Shown here one piece after another: positions 1 to 8,304 of a stretch of DNA of 17,271 bases (the first letter of the stretch is position 1; each line of letters begins with the position of its first letter). Position numbers and translations under genes: made by a program. This DNA is from Mariprofundus sp. (GTDB taxonomy: Bacteria; Pseudomonadota; Zetaproteobacteria; Mariprofundales; Mariprofundaceae). The notes under the pieces are model-generated. The model was not told the origin of the DNA. It made no database searches and saw only the letters and a program-made list of their open reading frames with translations. The stretch spans positions 1 to 17,271 of the forward strand of contig WFUI01000040.1 in NCBI GenBank assembly GCA_015485035.1. The letters are read 5' to 3'.

Positions 1-2336
1 GAACCACAAACCGTAGCGCATTTCGTGAATCGCCTGCTGTTCTGCATGTTCGCTGAAGACATTGAATTACTGCCGGATCGCTTGTTCACGCGTCTGCTGG
101 AGGCATGCGAACACACGCCGGAACGTTTCGCACCGATGGCATCCGAATTATTCGCCAAGATGAATACAGGTGGCTTTTCGGTGCCGATGAAATCGCCTGG
201 TTCAATGGCGGCCTGTTCGATGAGGCCGAAGCCCTGCCGCTGGACGCCACAGGCGTGAAGCAAACACTGATTGCCGCACGCATGGACTGGAGTTCGATTG
301 AACCCTCTATTTTCGGCACCATGTTCGAACGCGGTTTAGACCCGGCCAAGCGCAGCCAGCTCGGCGCGCACTACACCGATGCCGAAAAGATCATGCTGAT
401 TATCGAACCGGTGATTCTCAGGCCACTCAGACAGGAATGGGATGAAACCAAAGCACAAATCGAACCCGCACTGGAAAAAGCCAATAAAGCAAAATCCAAA
501 GGCGCACGCACGAAAGCCATGCAGAAAGTGCAAAGCCTGCTGGGCGCTTATCTGGATCGCTTGAGAAACGTCCGTGTACTCGATCCGGCCTGCGGCTCCG
601 GCAATTTCCTCTATCTGGCACTGATGCATTTGAAGGATTTGGAGCATCGTGTATTGCTCGAAGCCGAAAGCATGGGATTAGGCATGCAGATGCCACAACT
701 CGGCCCGGAAGTGGTCAAAGGCATCGAGATCAACGCTTATGCTGCCGAACTGGCCCGCGTCACTGTCTGGATCGGTCAGATTCAGTGGATGACCAGTCAC
801 GGATTTAACGCCAATCGGAAACCCATCCTCGAACCACTGGATACGATTGAGAATCGGGATGCATTGATTGAAATTCAAGATCAAAATCTTTCACCACAGA
901 GTACGCAGAGTTACACAGAGGAAAAACAGTACATGGAAGCCGAGTGGCCGGAGGCTGAGTTCATCGTTGGTAATCCACCGTTTTTGGGCGGTTCGAAAAT
1001 GCGCCGTGAATTGGGAGATCAATACACCACTGCCTTGCGCAATTGTTACAAAGGGTGTGTTCCAGGTGGGGCTGATTTGGTGACATATTGGTTTGAAAAA
1101 TCGCGTGATCATATTGTCTCTGGCAAAGCCAGTCGTGCAGGATTGGTGACAACCCAATCCATCCGCATGGGTTCGAATCAAAAAGTGCTATCTCGGCTTA
1201 TGAAAGAGATTCCTATATTTAATGCATGGAGTGATGAACCTTGGGTTGTGGATGGAGCCGCAGTTCGGGTTTCGCTGGTGTGTTTTGGTCAGGAAAAAGA
1301 GGCAAGACTTGATGGCAAAGAAGTTCAATGTGTATTGGCTAATTTGACCGCCAATACTGGCATTGATCTGACTCAAGCAAGCCTACTCTCTGAAAACAAA
1401 GGCATGAGTTTTGAAGGAACAAAAAAATATGGTGCGTTTGATATTCCCGGTGATTTAGCGCGGAAATGGATGTTGATACCAAACCCTCATGGTAAGCCTA
1501 ACAGTGATATTATTAGACCTTGGGCAAATGGGCGAGATATTTCTGGTAGAGCATCAGATACATGGATAATTGATTTTGGATGCAATCTTTCTGAGTCGGA
1601 AGCCTCTTTGTATGAATCTCCTTTTGCGCGCGTCTTGGAATTTGTAAAGTCGAAACGAAAAGATAAAAAATGGTGGCTACATGAGCGGCCACGGCCAGAG
1701 CTTAGAAAAGCATTAAGCGGGGTTACTCGATATATTGTAACCGTCAGAGTCTCAAAGCATCGTTTTTTCGCTTGGCTCCCGATTCAAGTATTGCCGGACA
1801 CTCGTTTGAACGTCATTGCTCGTTCTGATGATTGTTCTTTTGGAATTCTTTCTTCACGAATGCATGAGGTGTGGTCTTTGGCGAATGCATCTATGCATGG
1901 CGATGGGAATGATGGAGGCCGCCCGACTTACAATGCCAAATCATGCTTTGAAACCTTCCCCTTCCCACCCGGTTTTTCTTTTGAGTCTTCGTGCCTTTGT
2001 GGTGAACCATGGGATGCGATTGCAGAAGCTGCGAAGCGGCTGGATGAACTGCGCAACAACTGGCTAAATCCGCCGGAATGGATCAAGCGCATCCCCGAAG
2101 TCGTTCCCGGTTATCCTGATCGCATCATCACCAAACCCGGCCATGAAGCCGATCTGAAAAAGCGCACCCTAACCAATCTCTACAATGCCCGCCCCGCATG
2201 GCTGGATAATATCCACAAAGAACTCGATACCGCCGTAGCCGCCGCCTACGGCTGGGATGACTACACCCCCGATATGCCCGATGAAGAAATCCTCGCAAGG
2301 CTGTTCAAGCTGAACCAGGAACGTTCAGTCTCATAA
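1..2336 (+). CDS. MmeI-like (type IIL) DNA methyltransferase, 5' end outside window, apparent frameshift
   Basis: Probably an adenine-N6 DNA methyltransferase of the MmeI type, in which one polypeptide carries nuclease, helical spacer, methylase and target recognition domain (TRD). The window opens inside the gene in frame 1 (EPQTVAHFVNRLLFCMFAED, helical-spacer region). Near 175 the homology moves to frame 3 (LFGADEIAWFNGG), consistent with one lost base in a four-T run, and frame 3 stays open to 2336. SAM-binding motif I is DPACGSGNF (about 582-608) and catalytic motif IV is NPPF (972-983). The region after motif IV should be the TRD, ending in family-like YNAKSCFETFPFP and a C-terminal DEEILARLF. 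Any nuclease domain would lie upstream and cannot be judged. An ATG at 105 opens a 743-residue frame but its first ~20 residues look non-native. The TRD-coding part is more A/T-rich than the flanks. The stop overlaps the next start. Family call fairly firm; activity unknown because of the frameshift. Confidence 0.8.
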
Positions 2337-2749
2337 TGTCATTGCCATTTGATGAAATTCGCTTGAAGAAAGAGAGTTGCTGGGATGGTTCGATAAAAAT
2401 CGTTTTGTCTGTAAGTGAAGAAACAAATGATGAACTCTCGCTGAAGTGTATTGATAAAAGGTATGACTCCAACGGAGCAGTTTATTCGCAGTCAAACCAA
2501 ACAAAATCAAGAACGATATCTCGAAAGGATATTATCCATCTGATCGAAATACTCGAAGCATGCAGATTGCCACCTTTGCCAACTGGCATAGATGGATGTG
2601 ATGGAGAACTATGGACGCTTACCATTATATCTGGATTTAATCGTTCGCAATTCCGCTGGTGGGTAGAACCACCGGCAGCATGGAAGCCATTACAGGAGTG
2701 TGCCGATCTTCTAATGCGCTGGTGCAATCAAAAAGGTGCCACTGTCTGA
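2336..2749 (+). CDS. Hypothetical protein, 137 aa, translationally coupled to the methyltransferase
   Basis: I do not recognise this protein by name. Its ATG shares one base with the methyltransferase stop (TAATG), so the two are probably co-transcribed and translationally coupled. It is soluble-looking, with no signal peptide or membrane segment. A charged N-terminal half (residues 1-65) is followed by a leucine/isoleucine-rich helix (KDIIHLIEILEACRLPPLP). Then comes a Trp-rich C-terminal part with DGELWTLTI, FRWWVEPPAAW and a final helix LQECADLLMRW. The pattern 'LP...DG..W.L......W..P...W..L...L..L' resembles many small uncharacterised bacterial proteins, but I would not assign a family. 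Codon use is A/T-richer than pnp, as in the middle of the methyltransferase, which fits acquisition as a module. A role accessory to the modification enzyme is only inferred from position. Confidence 0.75.
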   Translation: MSLPFDEIRLKKESCWDGSIKIVLSVSEETNDELSLKCIDKRYDSNGAVYSQSNQTKSRTISRKDIIHLIEILEACRLPPLPTGIDGCDGELWTLTIISGFNRSQFRWWVEPPAAWKPLQECADLLMRWCNQKGATV

Positions 2750-2827
2750 TCTTGCTTATTCTCTCTCGCTGTGAGTTGAATCCGATTCATTACCTTTTTG
2801 ATTACCTCTTTATAGAGACATTACCCC

Positions 2828-2914
2828 TTCTTGTTTCCCAACCGCAAGACTGCTGCGTTTGAAAAACAAGAAAGAGTGAACCTGATAGCAGCTGGTGCTG
2901 CCTGGTCTTGTTTT
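2828..2914 (+). promoter_or_regulatory. Two mutually exclusive hairpins; possible weak terminator or leader switch
   Basis: TTCTTGTTT (2828-2836) is perfectly complementary to AAACAAGAA (2864-2872), with an inner CGCA/TGCG stem (2843-2846/2854-2857). The same AAAACAAG (2863-2870) is also perfectly complementary to CTTGTTTT (2907-2914), which encloses ACC/GGT (2880-2882/2904-2906) and a tight GCAGC-TGGT-GCTGC hairpin (2888-2901). The two long stems share one strand and cannot coexist. The second fold ends in a U-rich stretch (2907-2923), so it may end transcription of the upstream pair. The alternative is a regulated leader for rpsO. No known riboswitch family is recognised. Confidence 0.35.
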
Positions 2915-2970
2915 ACTTGTTTGAATCGACCGGGTTGAATGGGCAACACGGACATCTGGTTAATAAATAT

Positions 2971-2999
2971 TTGCATGCTGCTTTAGCTATCGCTATGGT
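2971..2999 (+). promoter_or_regulatory. Candidate sigma-70 promoter for rpsO
   Basis: TTGCAT (2971-2976) and TATGGT (2994-2999) are separated by exactly 17 bases and lie 45 bases upstream of the rpsO start. This would give a short leader containing the ribosome-binding site GAGGAA (about 3031-3036). Each hexamer departs from consensus at one or two positions. A second possibility, TTGAAT at 2935-2940 with TTAATA further down, has a spacer that is too long. Read by eye only. Confidence 0.4.
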
Positions 3000-3044
3000 T
3001 CGCCGCCCTATAAAAAGGAAAGAGAAATAAGAGGAAGAACGTTC

Positions 3045-3317
3045 ATGTCTTTGGCGCTGGAAGAAAAAAACACAATTATTGAAAAATTTCGTCGTAATGA
3101 AGGCGATACAGGTTCCCCGGAAGTGCAGGTTGCCCTGCTGACAGAGCGCATCAATCAGCTCTCCACCGGTCATTTCAAGGAACATCATAAAGATCATCAC
3201 TCACGTCGCGGCCTGCTGAAAATGGTCGGCCAGCGTCGTAACTTGCTGAACTATTTGAAGTCCAAGGATTTCGGGCGCTATCGCACCCTGATCGACAGTC
3301 TCGGACTGCGTCGCTAA
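3045..3317 (+). CDS. rpsO: 30S ribosomal protein S15
   Basis: Small-subunit protein that binds 16S rRNA early in assembly of the platform and contributes to an intersubunit bridge. The 90-residue product has the family length and hallmarks: [17 protein letters not shown], then [16 protein letters not shown] in the rRNA-binding segment, and a C-terminal [17 protein letters not shown] helix ending GLRR. GAGGAA lies about 8 bases before the ATG. An intrinsic terminator follows directly and pnp lies 92 bases on, the rpsO-pnp order common in proteobacteria. In E. coli S15 represses its own translation through a leader pseudoknot. I did not establish an equivalent here. Confidence 0.98.
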   Translation: MSLALEEKNTIIEKFRRNEGDTGSPEVQVALLTERINQLSTGHFKEHHKDHHSRRGLLKMVGQRRNLLNYLKSKDFGRYRTLIDSLGLRR

Positions 3318-3326
3318 ACAGTTTTC

Positions 3327-3360
3327 GGCGACCCTGCAAAGGGTCGCCTTTTTTCTTTTT
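3327..3360 (+). terminator. Intrinsic terminator between rpsO and pnp
   Basis: A perfect 8-base-pair stem GGCGACCC/GGGTCGCC (3327-3334/3341-3348) with loop TGCAAA is followed by TTTTTTCTTTTT. No convincing promoter was found between this terminator and pnp, so pnp expression probably relies on read-through, as in the well-studied rpsO-pnp operon of E. coli. The hairpin may also be an RNA-processing site. Confidence 0.92.
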
Positions 3361-3409
3361 GTCGCTTTGACACCACGCCAGGGACATGTGCGAAAAAAGG
3401 AATATATCT

Positions 3410-5515
3410 ATGTTTGAAGTTAAAAAAACAGAGGCCGAAATTGCCGGCCGTACTATCTCATTTGAAACAGGACGCGTAGCGCGTCAGGCCGGTGGTTCTG
3501 TACTGGCACAGGTGGGCGACGTTGTTGTTCATGTTGCTGCAACCGCTGCCAAGCAGCCATTGCAGGGTGTGGATTTCATGCCGCTGACCGTTCACTATCA
3601 GGAAAAAACCTATGCAGCAGGCCGTTTTCTCGGTGGTTTCATCAAGCGTGAAGGCCGTCCGTCTGAAAAAGAGACACTGACCTCCCGCCTGATCGACCGT
3701 CCGATCCGCCCGCTGTTTCCGAAAGGTTATTTTCACGAGACCCAGGTGATTGCCACCGTCATGTCCGCCGATGAATATACCAATCCGGATATCATTGCCA
3801 TCAACGGCGTATCCGCTGCGCTGGCCATTTCCGATGTGCCGTTCGCCGAACCGATTGCCGCATCCCGCGTGGGCCTGATCGATGGTGAATTCGTGCTGAA
3901 CCCGACCTATCAGGAACTCGAAGACTCCAAGCTAGATCTGATTGTAGCCGGTACACGCGATGCTGTACTGATGATCGAATCCGAAGCCAAGGAGCTCTCT
4001 GAAGAACAGATGATCGATGCGATTATCTTCGGCCAGGAAGGATATCAGCCGGTACTCGATGCCATTGAAGAACTGGTCAAACTGGCCGGCAAAGAGAAGC
4101 TGGTGGTTGAACTGGCCGGTAACGCCGATGTTCAGGAAGCCGTCAATGCCGCCTTTGAGGCCGATGTACGCGAAGCCTATGCCACGGTCGATAAATCCGC
4201 CCGTGCCGCCAAGATCGAAGCATTAAGAGCCGCTGCACAGGAAAAATTCGCCGGCACAGAAGACAACCCGGGGCAGTTCTCATCCAATGATGTGGCATCT
4301 GCCGTGAAAAATCTGGAAAAGAATGTGGTTCGTCGCTCCATTATTGCCGGCAACCCGCGTATTGATGGCCGCGCTACCGATCAGGTTCGTGCTATTGACT
4401 GCCAGACCGGCATATTACCACGCACCCATGGTTCAGCCCTGTTCACCCGTGGTGAAACACAGGCGCTGGTGACCATCACACTCGGTACCGAATCTGATAT
4501 GCAGATGACCGAATCTCTCGAAGGCGTGGCCAAACAGCGTTTTATGCTGCACTACAACTTCCCGCCGTATTCCGTCGGTGAAGCACGTCGCATGGGCCCT
4601 CCGGGGCGTCGTGAAATCGGCCATGGTCGCCTGGCTCGCCGTGGTGTGGAAGCTGTGCTGCCATCCATGGAAGAATTCGGTTATGCCATTCGTTCGGTAT
4701 CCGAAATCACCGAATCCAACGGTTCATCTTCCATGGCTTCAGTCTGTGGCACCTCTCTGGCGCTGATGGATGCCGGTGTACCGATCAAGGCAGCTGTAGC
4801 CGGTGTGGCCATGGGCCTGATTCTGGAAAAAGACGGCTATGCCGTACTGACCGACATTCTCGGTGATGAAGATCATCTGGGCGATATGGATTTCAAGGTG
4901 GCCGGTACCCGTGAAGGCGTAACCACCCTGCAGCTCGATATCAAAATCGGCGGTCTGACCCGTGAAATCATGAAAGAAGCACTGGCGCAGGCACATGCCG
5001 GTCGCATCCATATCCTGGATGAAATGGCCAAATGCATGGAAGAACCTCGCGACTCCATTGCCGACCATGCACCACGCATGTTCACCATGAAGATCAAGTC
5101 CGACAAGATTCGTGAAGTGATCGGTGCCGGTGGTAAAGTGATTCGCGGCATCGTCGAAGAGACAGGTGCCAAGGTCGATATTGCTGACGATGGCACGATC
5201 ACCATCTTTGCGGTTACCGGTGAAGCCGGTGAAGCCGCCAAGAAGATGATTGAAGACATCGTGGCCGAAGTCGAAGTCGGTGCAGTGTATACCGGCAAAG
5301 TGGTCAAGCTGATGGATTTCGGTGCCTTCGTTCGTATTGTCGGTGGTACAGACGGTCTGGTGCATATTTCACAGATCGCCAATCACCGTGTCGAAAAAGT
5401 GGCCGATGAGCTGAAAGAAGGTCAGGAAGTACGCGTGAAGGTACTGGATGTCGATCGCAACGGTCGCATTCGTCTGTCCATGAAAGCATTACTTGAAGAA
5501 AACGCTGAAGCGTAA
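3410..5515 (+). CDS. pnp: Polyribonucleotide nucleotidyltransferase (PNPase)
   Basis: Phosphorolytic 3'-5' exoribonuclease that degrades mRNA, releasing nucleoside diphosphates. It works as a trimer, often in the RNA degradosome. The 701-residue length matches the family (about 700-710). Two RNase PH-like domains are visible, the first with GGFIKREGRPSEKETLTSRL, the second with the conserved DILGDEDHLGDMDFKVAGT, whose aspartates contribute to metal binding and catalysis. An alpha-helical linker separates them. A KH domain with GAGG (near residue 571) and an S1 domain (about 622-690, LMDFGAFV) complete the enzyme. I place the start at 3410 because AAGGA lies 8 bases upstream and the protein then begins MFEVKKTE. 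An in-frame ATG at 3386 would add eight residues without a ribosome-binding site. Codon use is regular and G/C-rich, typical of a highly expressed core gene. Confidence 0.98.
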   Translation: MFEVKKTEAEIAGRTISFETGRVARQAGGSVLAQVGDVVVHVAATAAKQPLQGVDFMPLTVHYQEKTYAAGRFLGGFIKREGRPSEKETLTSRLIDRPIRPLFPKGYFHETQVIATVMSADEYTNPDIIAINGVSAALAISDVPFAEPIAASRVGLIDGEFVLNPTYQELEDSKLDLIVAGTRDAVLMIESEAKELSEEQMIDAIIFGQEGYQPVLDAIEELVKLAGKEKLVVELAGNADVQEAVNAAFEADVREAYATVDKSARAAKIEALRAAAQEKFAGTEDNPGQFSSNDVASAVKNLEKNVVRRSIIAGNPRIDGRATDQVRAIDCQTGILPRTHGSALFTRGETQALVTITLGTESDMQMTESLEGVAKQRFMLHYNFPPYSVGEARRMGPPGRREIGHGRLARRGVEAVLPSMEEFGYAIRSVSEITESNGSSSMASVCGTSLALMDAGVPIKAAVAGVAMGLILEKDGYAVLTDILGDEDHLGDMDFKVAGTREGVTTLQLDIKIGGLTREIMKEALAQAHAGRIHILDEMAKCMEEPRDSIADHAPRMFTMKIKSDKIREVIGAGGKVIRGIVEETGAKVDIADDGTITIFAVTGEAGEAAKKMIEDIVAEVEVGAVYTGKVVKLMDFGAFVRIVGGTDGLVHISQIANHRVEKVADELKEGQEVRVKVLDVDRNGRIRLSMKALLEENAEA

Positions 5516-5533
5516 CAACGAAGATCAACAATC

Positions 5534-5568
5534 AAAAAGAGGCGGGCATTATGCCCGCCTCTTTTTTT
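5534..5568 (+). terminator. Strong intrinsic terminator after pnp
   Basis: The arms GAGGCGGGCAT (5539-5549) and ATGCCCGCCTC (5551-5561) form a near-perfect stem, preceded by AAAAA and followed by seven Ts. The symmetrical A and T tracts could let it act in both directions, but only the + strand has a gene ending into it. Confidence 0.95.
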
Positions 5569-5633
5569 GTCTGCCTAAATCTTACTACTCATACGATCAC
5601 TACTCACAATGAACATTCTGGTAGTATTGCACC

Positions 5634-6278
5634 ATGCCATTTGATTTAGCTGTCATTGATCTGGATAACACGCTTTATGCTGCGGATAACGGTGTATTTG
5701 CGCGGATGGATCAACGTATGACGGCATTTGTAGCCCGCGAACTGGGCGTGGATCGTGAAGAAGCTGACCGACTGCGCGTGCAATACTGGAAAACATACGG
5801 TACGACATTGCGTGGCATGATGCTTCATCATGGCATGGATGCCGAACCCTTTCTGAAGGATGTGCACGATATCAATGCACACGAAATTCTGGGCACGGAT
5901 AAAGCACTGGATACAGCTTTGGAACGCCTTCCGGCGCGCAAGGTCATTCATACCAATGGCATCCGTGAACATGCCGAGAAGATTCTCGAAACACTGGGAA
6001 TCGCCCATCATTTTGACATGATCTACGATATCCGCTTCAACAACTACATCCCCAAACCATGTCAGCAAACACTGGCCAGACTTATTCAGGCAGAAGGCTC
6101 TGCCCCTGAACGAACACTGGTGGTAGACGATATGGCCGATAATTTGCGGGTAGCCAGAGAACTGGGCTGCAAAACAGTCTGGATCACTTGCGAATCCGGA
6201 AAGCAATGGGATTTCCATATCCCGACTTTCCATCGCTTACCGGATGCACTGGAAGAGGCGATGGAAGATACAATCTAG
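5634..6278 (+). CDS. HAD-superfamily hydrolase, pyrimidine 5'-nucleotidase-like
   Basis: Cytoplasmic phosphatase of the haloacid dehalogenase superfamily, subfamily IA, resembling the pyrimidine-5'-nucleotidase group (the yeast SDT1/PHM8-like type). These dephosphorylate nucleoside monophosphates or related metabolites. All four HAD motifs are present: DLDNTLY with nucleophile D9 and acid/base D11; HTNG (T107, N108) as motif II; K141 in IPKP as motif III; and VVDDMADN (D165, D166) as motif IV. The N-terminal cap helices (about residues 18-90) fit the C1-type cap. Length 214 is normal. It stands alone between the pnp terminator and the convergent rho gene. The ribosome-binding site is weak. 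Upstream is an 8-base direct repeat ACTACTCA (5584-5591, 5599-5606) of unknown meaning. Substrate is not deducible from sequence. Confidence 0.88.
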   Translation: MPFDLAVIDLDNTLYAADNGVFARMDQRMTAFVARELGVDREEADRLRVQYWKTYGTTLRGMMLHHGMDAEPFLKDVHDINAHEILGTDKALDTALERLPARKVIHTNGIREHAEKILETLGIAHHFDMIYDIRFNNYIPKPCQQTLARLIQAEGSAPERTLVVDDMADNLRVARELGCKTVWITCESGKQWDFHIPTFHRLPDALEEAMEDTI

Positions 6279-6279
6279 G

Positions 6280-6339
6280 CGTCAGGGACAGGGAGGGACT
6301 CACTTCGCAAGTCCCCCCTTGCTTTTACCTGCCCCGACG
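6280..6339. terminator. Large G/C-rich foldback between convergent HAD gene and rho
   Basis: Nested complementary blocks bring the ends together: CGTC/GACG (6280-6283/6336-6339), GGG/CCC (6285-6287/6333-6335), CAGG/CCTG (6289-6292/6328-6331), and an inner GGGACT/AGTCCC (6295-6300/6310-6315). It starts one base after the HAD gene's stop codon region and ends five bases before the rho stop. No T tract follows on either strand, so it is not a textbook intrinsic terminator. It may block read-through or protect 3' ends of both convergent transcripts. Confidence 0.5.
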
Positions 6340-6344
6340 TTCCC

Positions 6345-8015
6345 CTACTGATTCATCCGTTCAAAGAATTCGGCATTATTTTTGGTCGGGCTCAGCTTAT
6401 CAATCAGAAACTCCATCGCATCAACGGTGCCCATTGGAGAGAGAATCTTGCGCAGAATCCACACTTTTTGCAGATCATCGGGAGGCGTCAGCAACTCTTC
6501 TTTACGTGTACCTGATGGCGCAATATCAATAGACGGGAAAATACGCTTGTCGGTTAATTTTCTATCCAGTCTGATTTCCATGTTGCCGGTGCCTTTGAAC
6601 TCCTCGAAAATCACTTCATCCATCTTCGAGCCGGTTTCGACCAGTGCTGTAGCAATAATCGTCAGCGAACCGCCACCTTCTATGTTGCGGGCCGCACCGA
6701 AGAAACGTTTGGGACGATGCAGTGCATTGGCATCCACACCACCGGTGAGAATCTTGCCGGATGATGGAACCACCGTGTTATAGGCACGTGCAAGCCGGGT
6801 GATCGAATCAAGCAGAATGACCACATCCTTGCCATGCTCAACCAGGCGTTTGGCTTTCTCGATCACCATTTCAGATACCTGAACATGACGCTGGGCCGGC
6901 TCATCAAAGGTGGAGGAAATTACTTCCCCGTTCACCGAGCGCTTCATATCCGTCACTTCTTCCGGACGTTCATCGATCAGTAATACCATCAATTCCACTT
7001 CCGGATGGTTGGCCTCGATGGAGTGCGCAATCGACTGCATCATAACTGTTTTACCCGTGCGTGGCGGTGCAACCAGCAAGGCGCGCTGACCTTTACCAAT
7101 CGGGGAAACGATATCAATAATACGCCCGGTCATATCCTTTTTGGCCGGATTCTCGATTTCCATATGCAGGCGCTCATTCGGATATAACGGCGTAAGGTTA
7201 TCAAACAATACCTTGGTGCGGGCCTGTTCCGGCGATTCTCCATTGGTGGTATCAACCGTTTTCAGGGCAAAATACTTTTCTCCCCGACGCGGTGGCCTGA
7301 TTTCTCCGGCTACGGTATCACCCTTGCGCAGGAAAAACCGGCGAATCTGATGACCTGAGACATAGACATCATCCGGGCCGGACAAATAATTGGCATCAGG
7401 AGAACGCAGGAAACCGAAACCGTCCGGCAGAATTTCGAGTACACCTTCACTGTAAATCGTGCCGCCGCGCAGACCATGAGCACGCAGAATAGCGGATACC
7501 TGTTCCTGCTTGCGCATACCCGCTGCATTATCGATATCATACGAATCGGCCAGCTCCAGCAGTTCGGTTGGAGATTTGGCTGAAATTTCTTTCAGGTGCA
7601 GTGTGATACCTTCCATTTCATCGGAAATTTTCTCTTCTGAGTCATCACGGCGCCCGCGTTTGTTATTATTACGTTCACCTTTTTTCCAGCGCCCGCGACG
7701 TGGCTGTTCCTGACTTGCTTCCTGAGTTGGTTCTTTCGCCTGAGGTGATTCTTTTGAAGCTGACTCAGCGGCAACTTCCTTGCTTTCACTGTCCTGACTA
7801 TCAACAACAACCTTGCGAGGACGACCCCGACGACGGGGTTTATCCTCAGCCGGTGCTTTTTCCGGCTGGCTTTCTTTTGAATCAACCGGATCAGTTGCCG
7901 GGCTTTCCACCACTTTGCGCGGGCGACCACGGCGACGAGGTTTTATGGCCTCCCCGCTTTCAGCAGGTGTTACCGAATCTGCCACTTCCTGTGGTGTTTC
8001 ACTTTCCTGAGACAT
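6345..8015 (-). CDS. rho: Transcription termination factor Rho with long N-terminal extension
   Basis: Hexameric RNA-dependent ATPase that ends transcription and releases RNA. From about residue 132 the protein follows the canonical Rho (E. coli Rho is 419 residues). It shows an N-terminal helical domain, the cold-shock-like RNA-binding fold with [19 protein letters not shown], the Walker [33 protein letters not shown] (Walker B region), the [20 protein letters not shown] segment and a normal C-terminus. In front lie ~135 residues rich in E, K, S, P and R that hold two copies of RRRGRPRK (residues 27-34 and 61-68) and a basic patch [18 protein letters not shown]. Such disordered basic insertions or extensions are known in several Rho proteins, and GRP cores recall AT-hooks. 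The start is backed by GGAG 9 bases upstream. The long upstream gap leaves room for autoregulation as known for E. coli rho, but no specific element was proven. Confidence 0.98.
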   Translation of the reverse strand: MSQESETPQEVADSVTPAESGEAIKPRRRGRPRKVVESPATDPVDSKESQPEKAPAEDKPRRRGRPRKVVVDSQDSESKEVAAESASKESPQAKEPTQEASQEQPRRGRWKKGERNNNKRGRRDDSEEKISDEMEGITLHLKEISAKSPTELLELADSYDIDNAAGMRKQEQVSAILRAHGLRGGTIYSEGVLEILPDGFGFLRSPDANYLSGPDDVYVSGHQIRRFFLRKGDTVAGEIRPPRRGEKYFALKTVDTTNGESPEQARTKVLFDNLTPLYPNERLHMEIENPAKKDMTGRIIDIVSPIGKGQRALLVAPPRTGKTVMMQSIAHSIEANHPEVELMVLLIDERPEEVTDMKRSVNGEVISSTFDEPAQRHVQVSEMVIEKAKRLVEHGKDVVILLDSITRLARAYNTVVPSSGKILTGGVDANALHRPKRFFGAARNIEGGGSLTIIATALVETGSKMDEVIFEEFKGTGNMEIRLDRKLTDKRIFPSIDIAPSGTRKEELLTPPDDLQKVWILRKILSPMGTVDAMEFLIDKLSPTKNNAEFFERMNQ

Positions 8016-8304
8016 TAAGAATACTCCAAATAATAGATACGTTCAGTGGTAGAAATCATAGTATGCACTGATACAAATAACGGGTGACAACGAATGAAGG
8101 CTTAACAATATAACGGCTGACGATAAGTTGACTCATAACCAGTCCAAATTGGCAACCGGAACGCCGGGAGATCCCACGGCAACGAACGGATTTCTAAATG
8201 CATCCGGATTCTGTGTCAACCCCGAATGTACTCCATATTTCTGGTTATGACCATCCTGGTAAAAATATACTTCTACCCAATCAATGTATTTAAACCGGGC
8301 TGGC
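8016..8304 (-). other. coaE-rho gap: rho leader plus a 58-codon open frame without a usual start
   Basis: This 289-base gap has no normal gene. In the - direction a frame is open from 8309 (next to the coaE stop) to a TGA at 8133-8135. It reads protein-like (for example WVEVYFYQDGHNQKYGVHSG, ending ANLDWL) but has no ATG or GTG. It may be a gene remnant. A perfect 10-base inverted repeat TCATAACCAG/CTGGTTATGA sits at 8133-8142 and 8241-8250. The part next to rho (8016-8132) should hold its promoter. TATGAT (8055-8060, - strand) is a possible -10 box, without a convincing -35. No intrinsic terminator for coaE is visible. Confidence 0.4.

Noticed and set aside
3367..3372. Perfect TTGACA between the rpsO terminator and pnp
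   Set aside because: No acceptable -10 box at 15-19 bases; the next A/T-rich hexamer is about 30 bases away and overlaps the pnp ribosome-binding region.
4739..5365. Long antisense open frames (208 and 169 codons) within pnp
   Set aside because: They are mirror frames of a strongly codon-biased gene, with no recognisable protein features or ribosome-binding site.
5583..5626. ACTACTCA direct repeat and TACTAC/GTAGTA inverted repeat before the HAD gene
   Set aside because: Short, single pair, low complexity; not enough to claim an operator.
5646..6233. 195-codon antisense open frame within the HAD gene
   Set aside because: The + strand frame has all four HAD motifs; the antisense product has no family features.
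7700..8071. Plus-strand frames rich in Arg/Pro opposite the rho 5' end
   Set aside because: They are explained by the repetitive Arg/Lys/Glu codons of the Rho extension read backwards.
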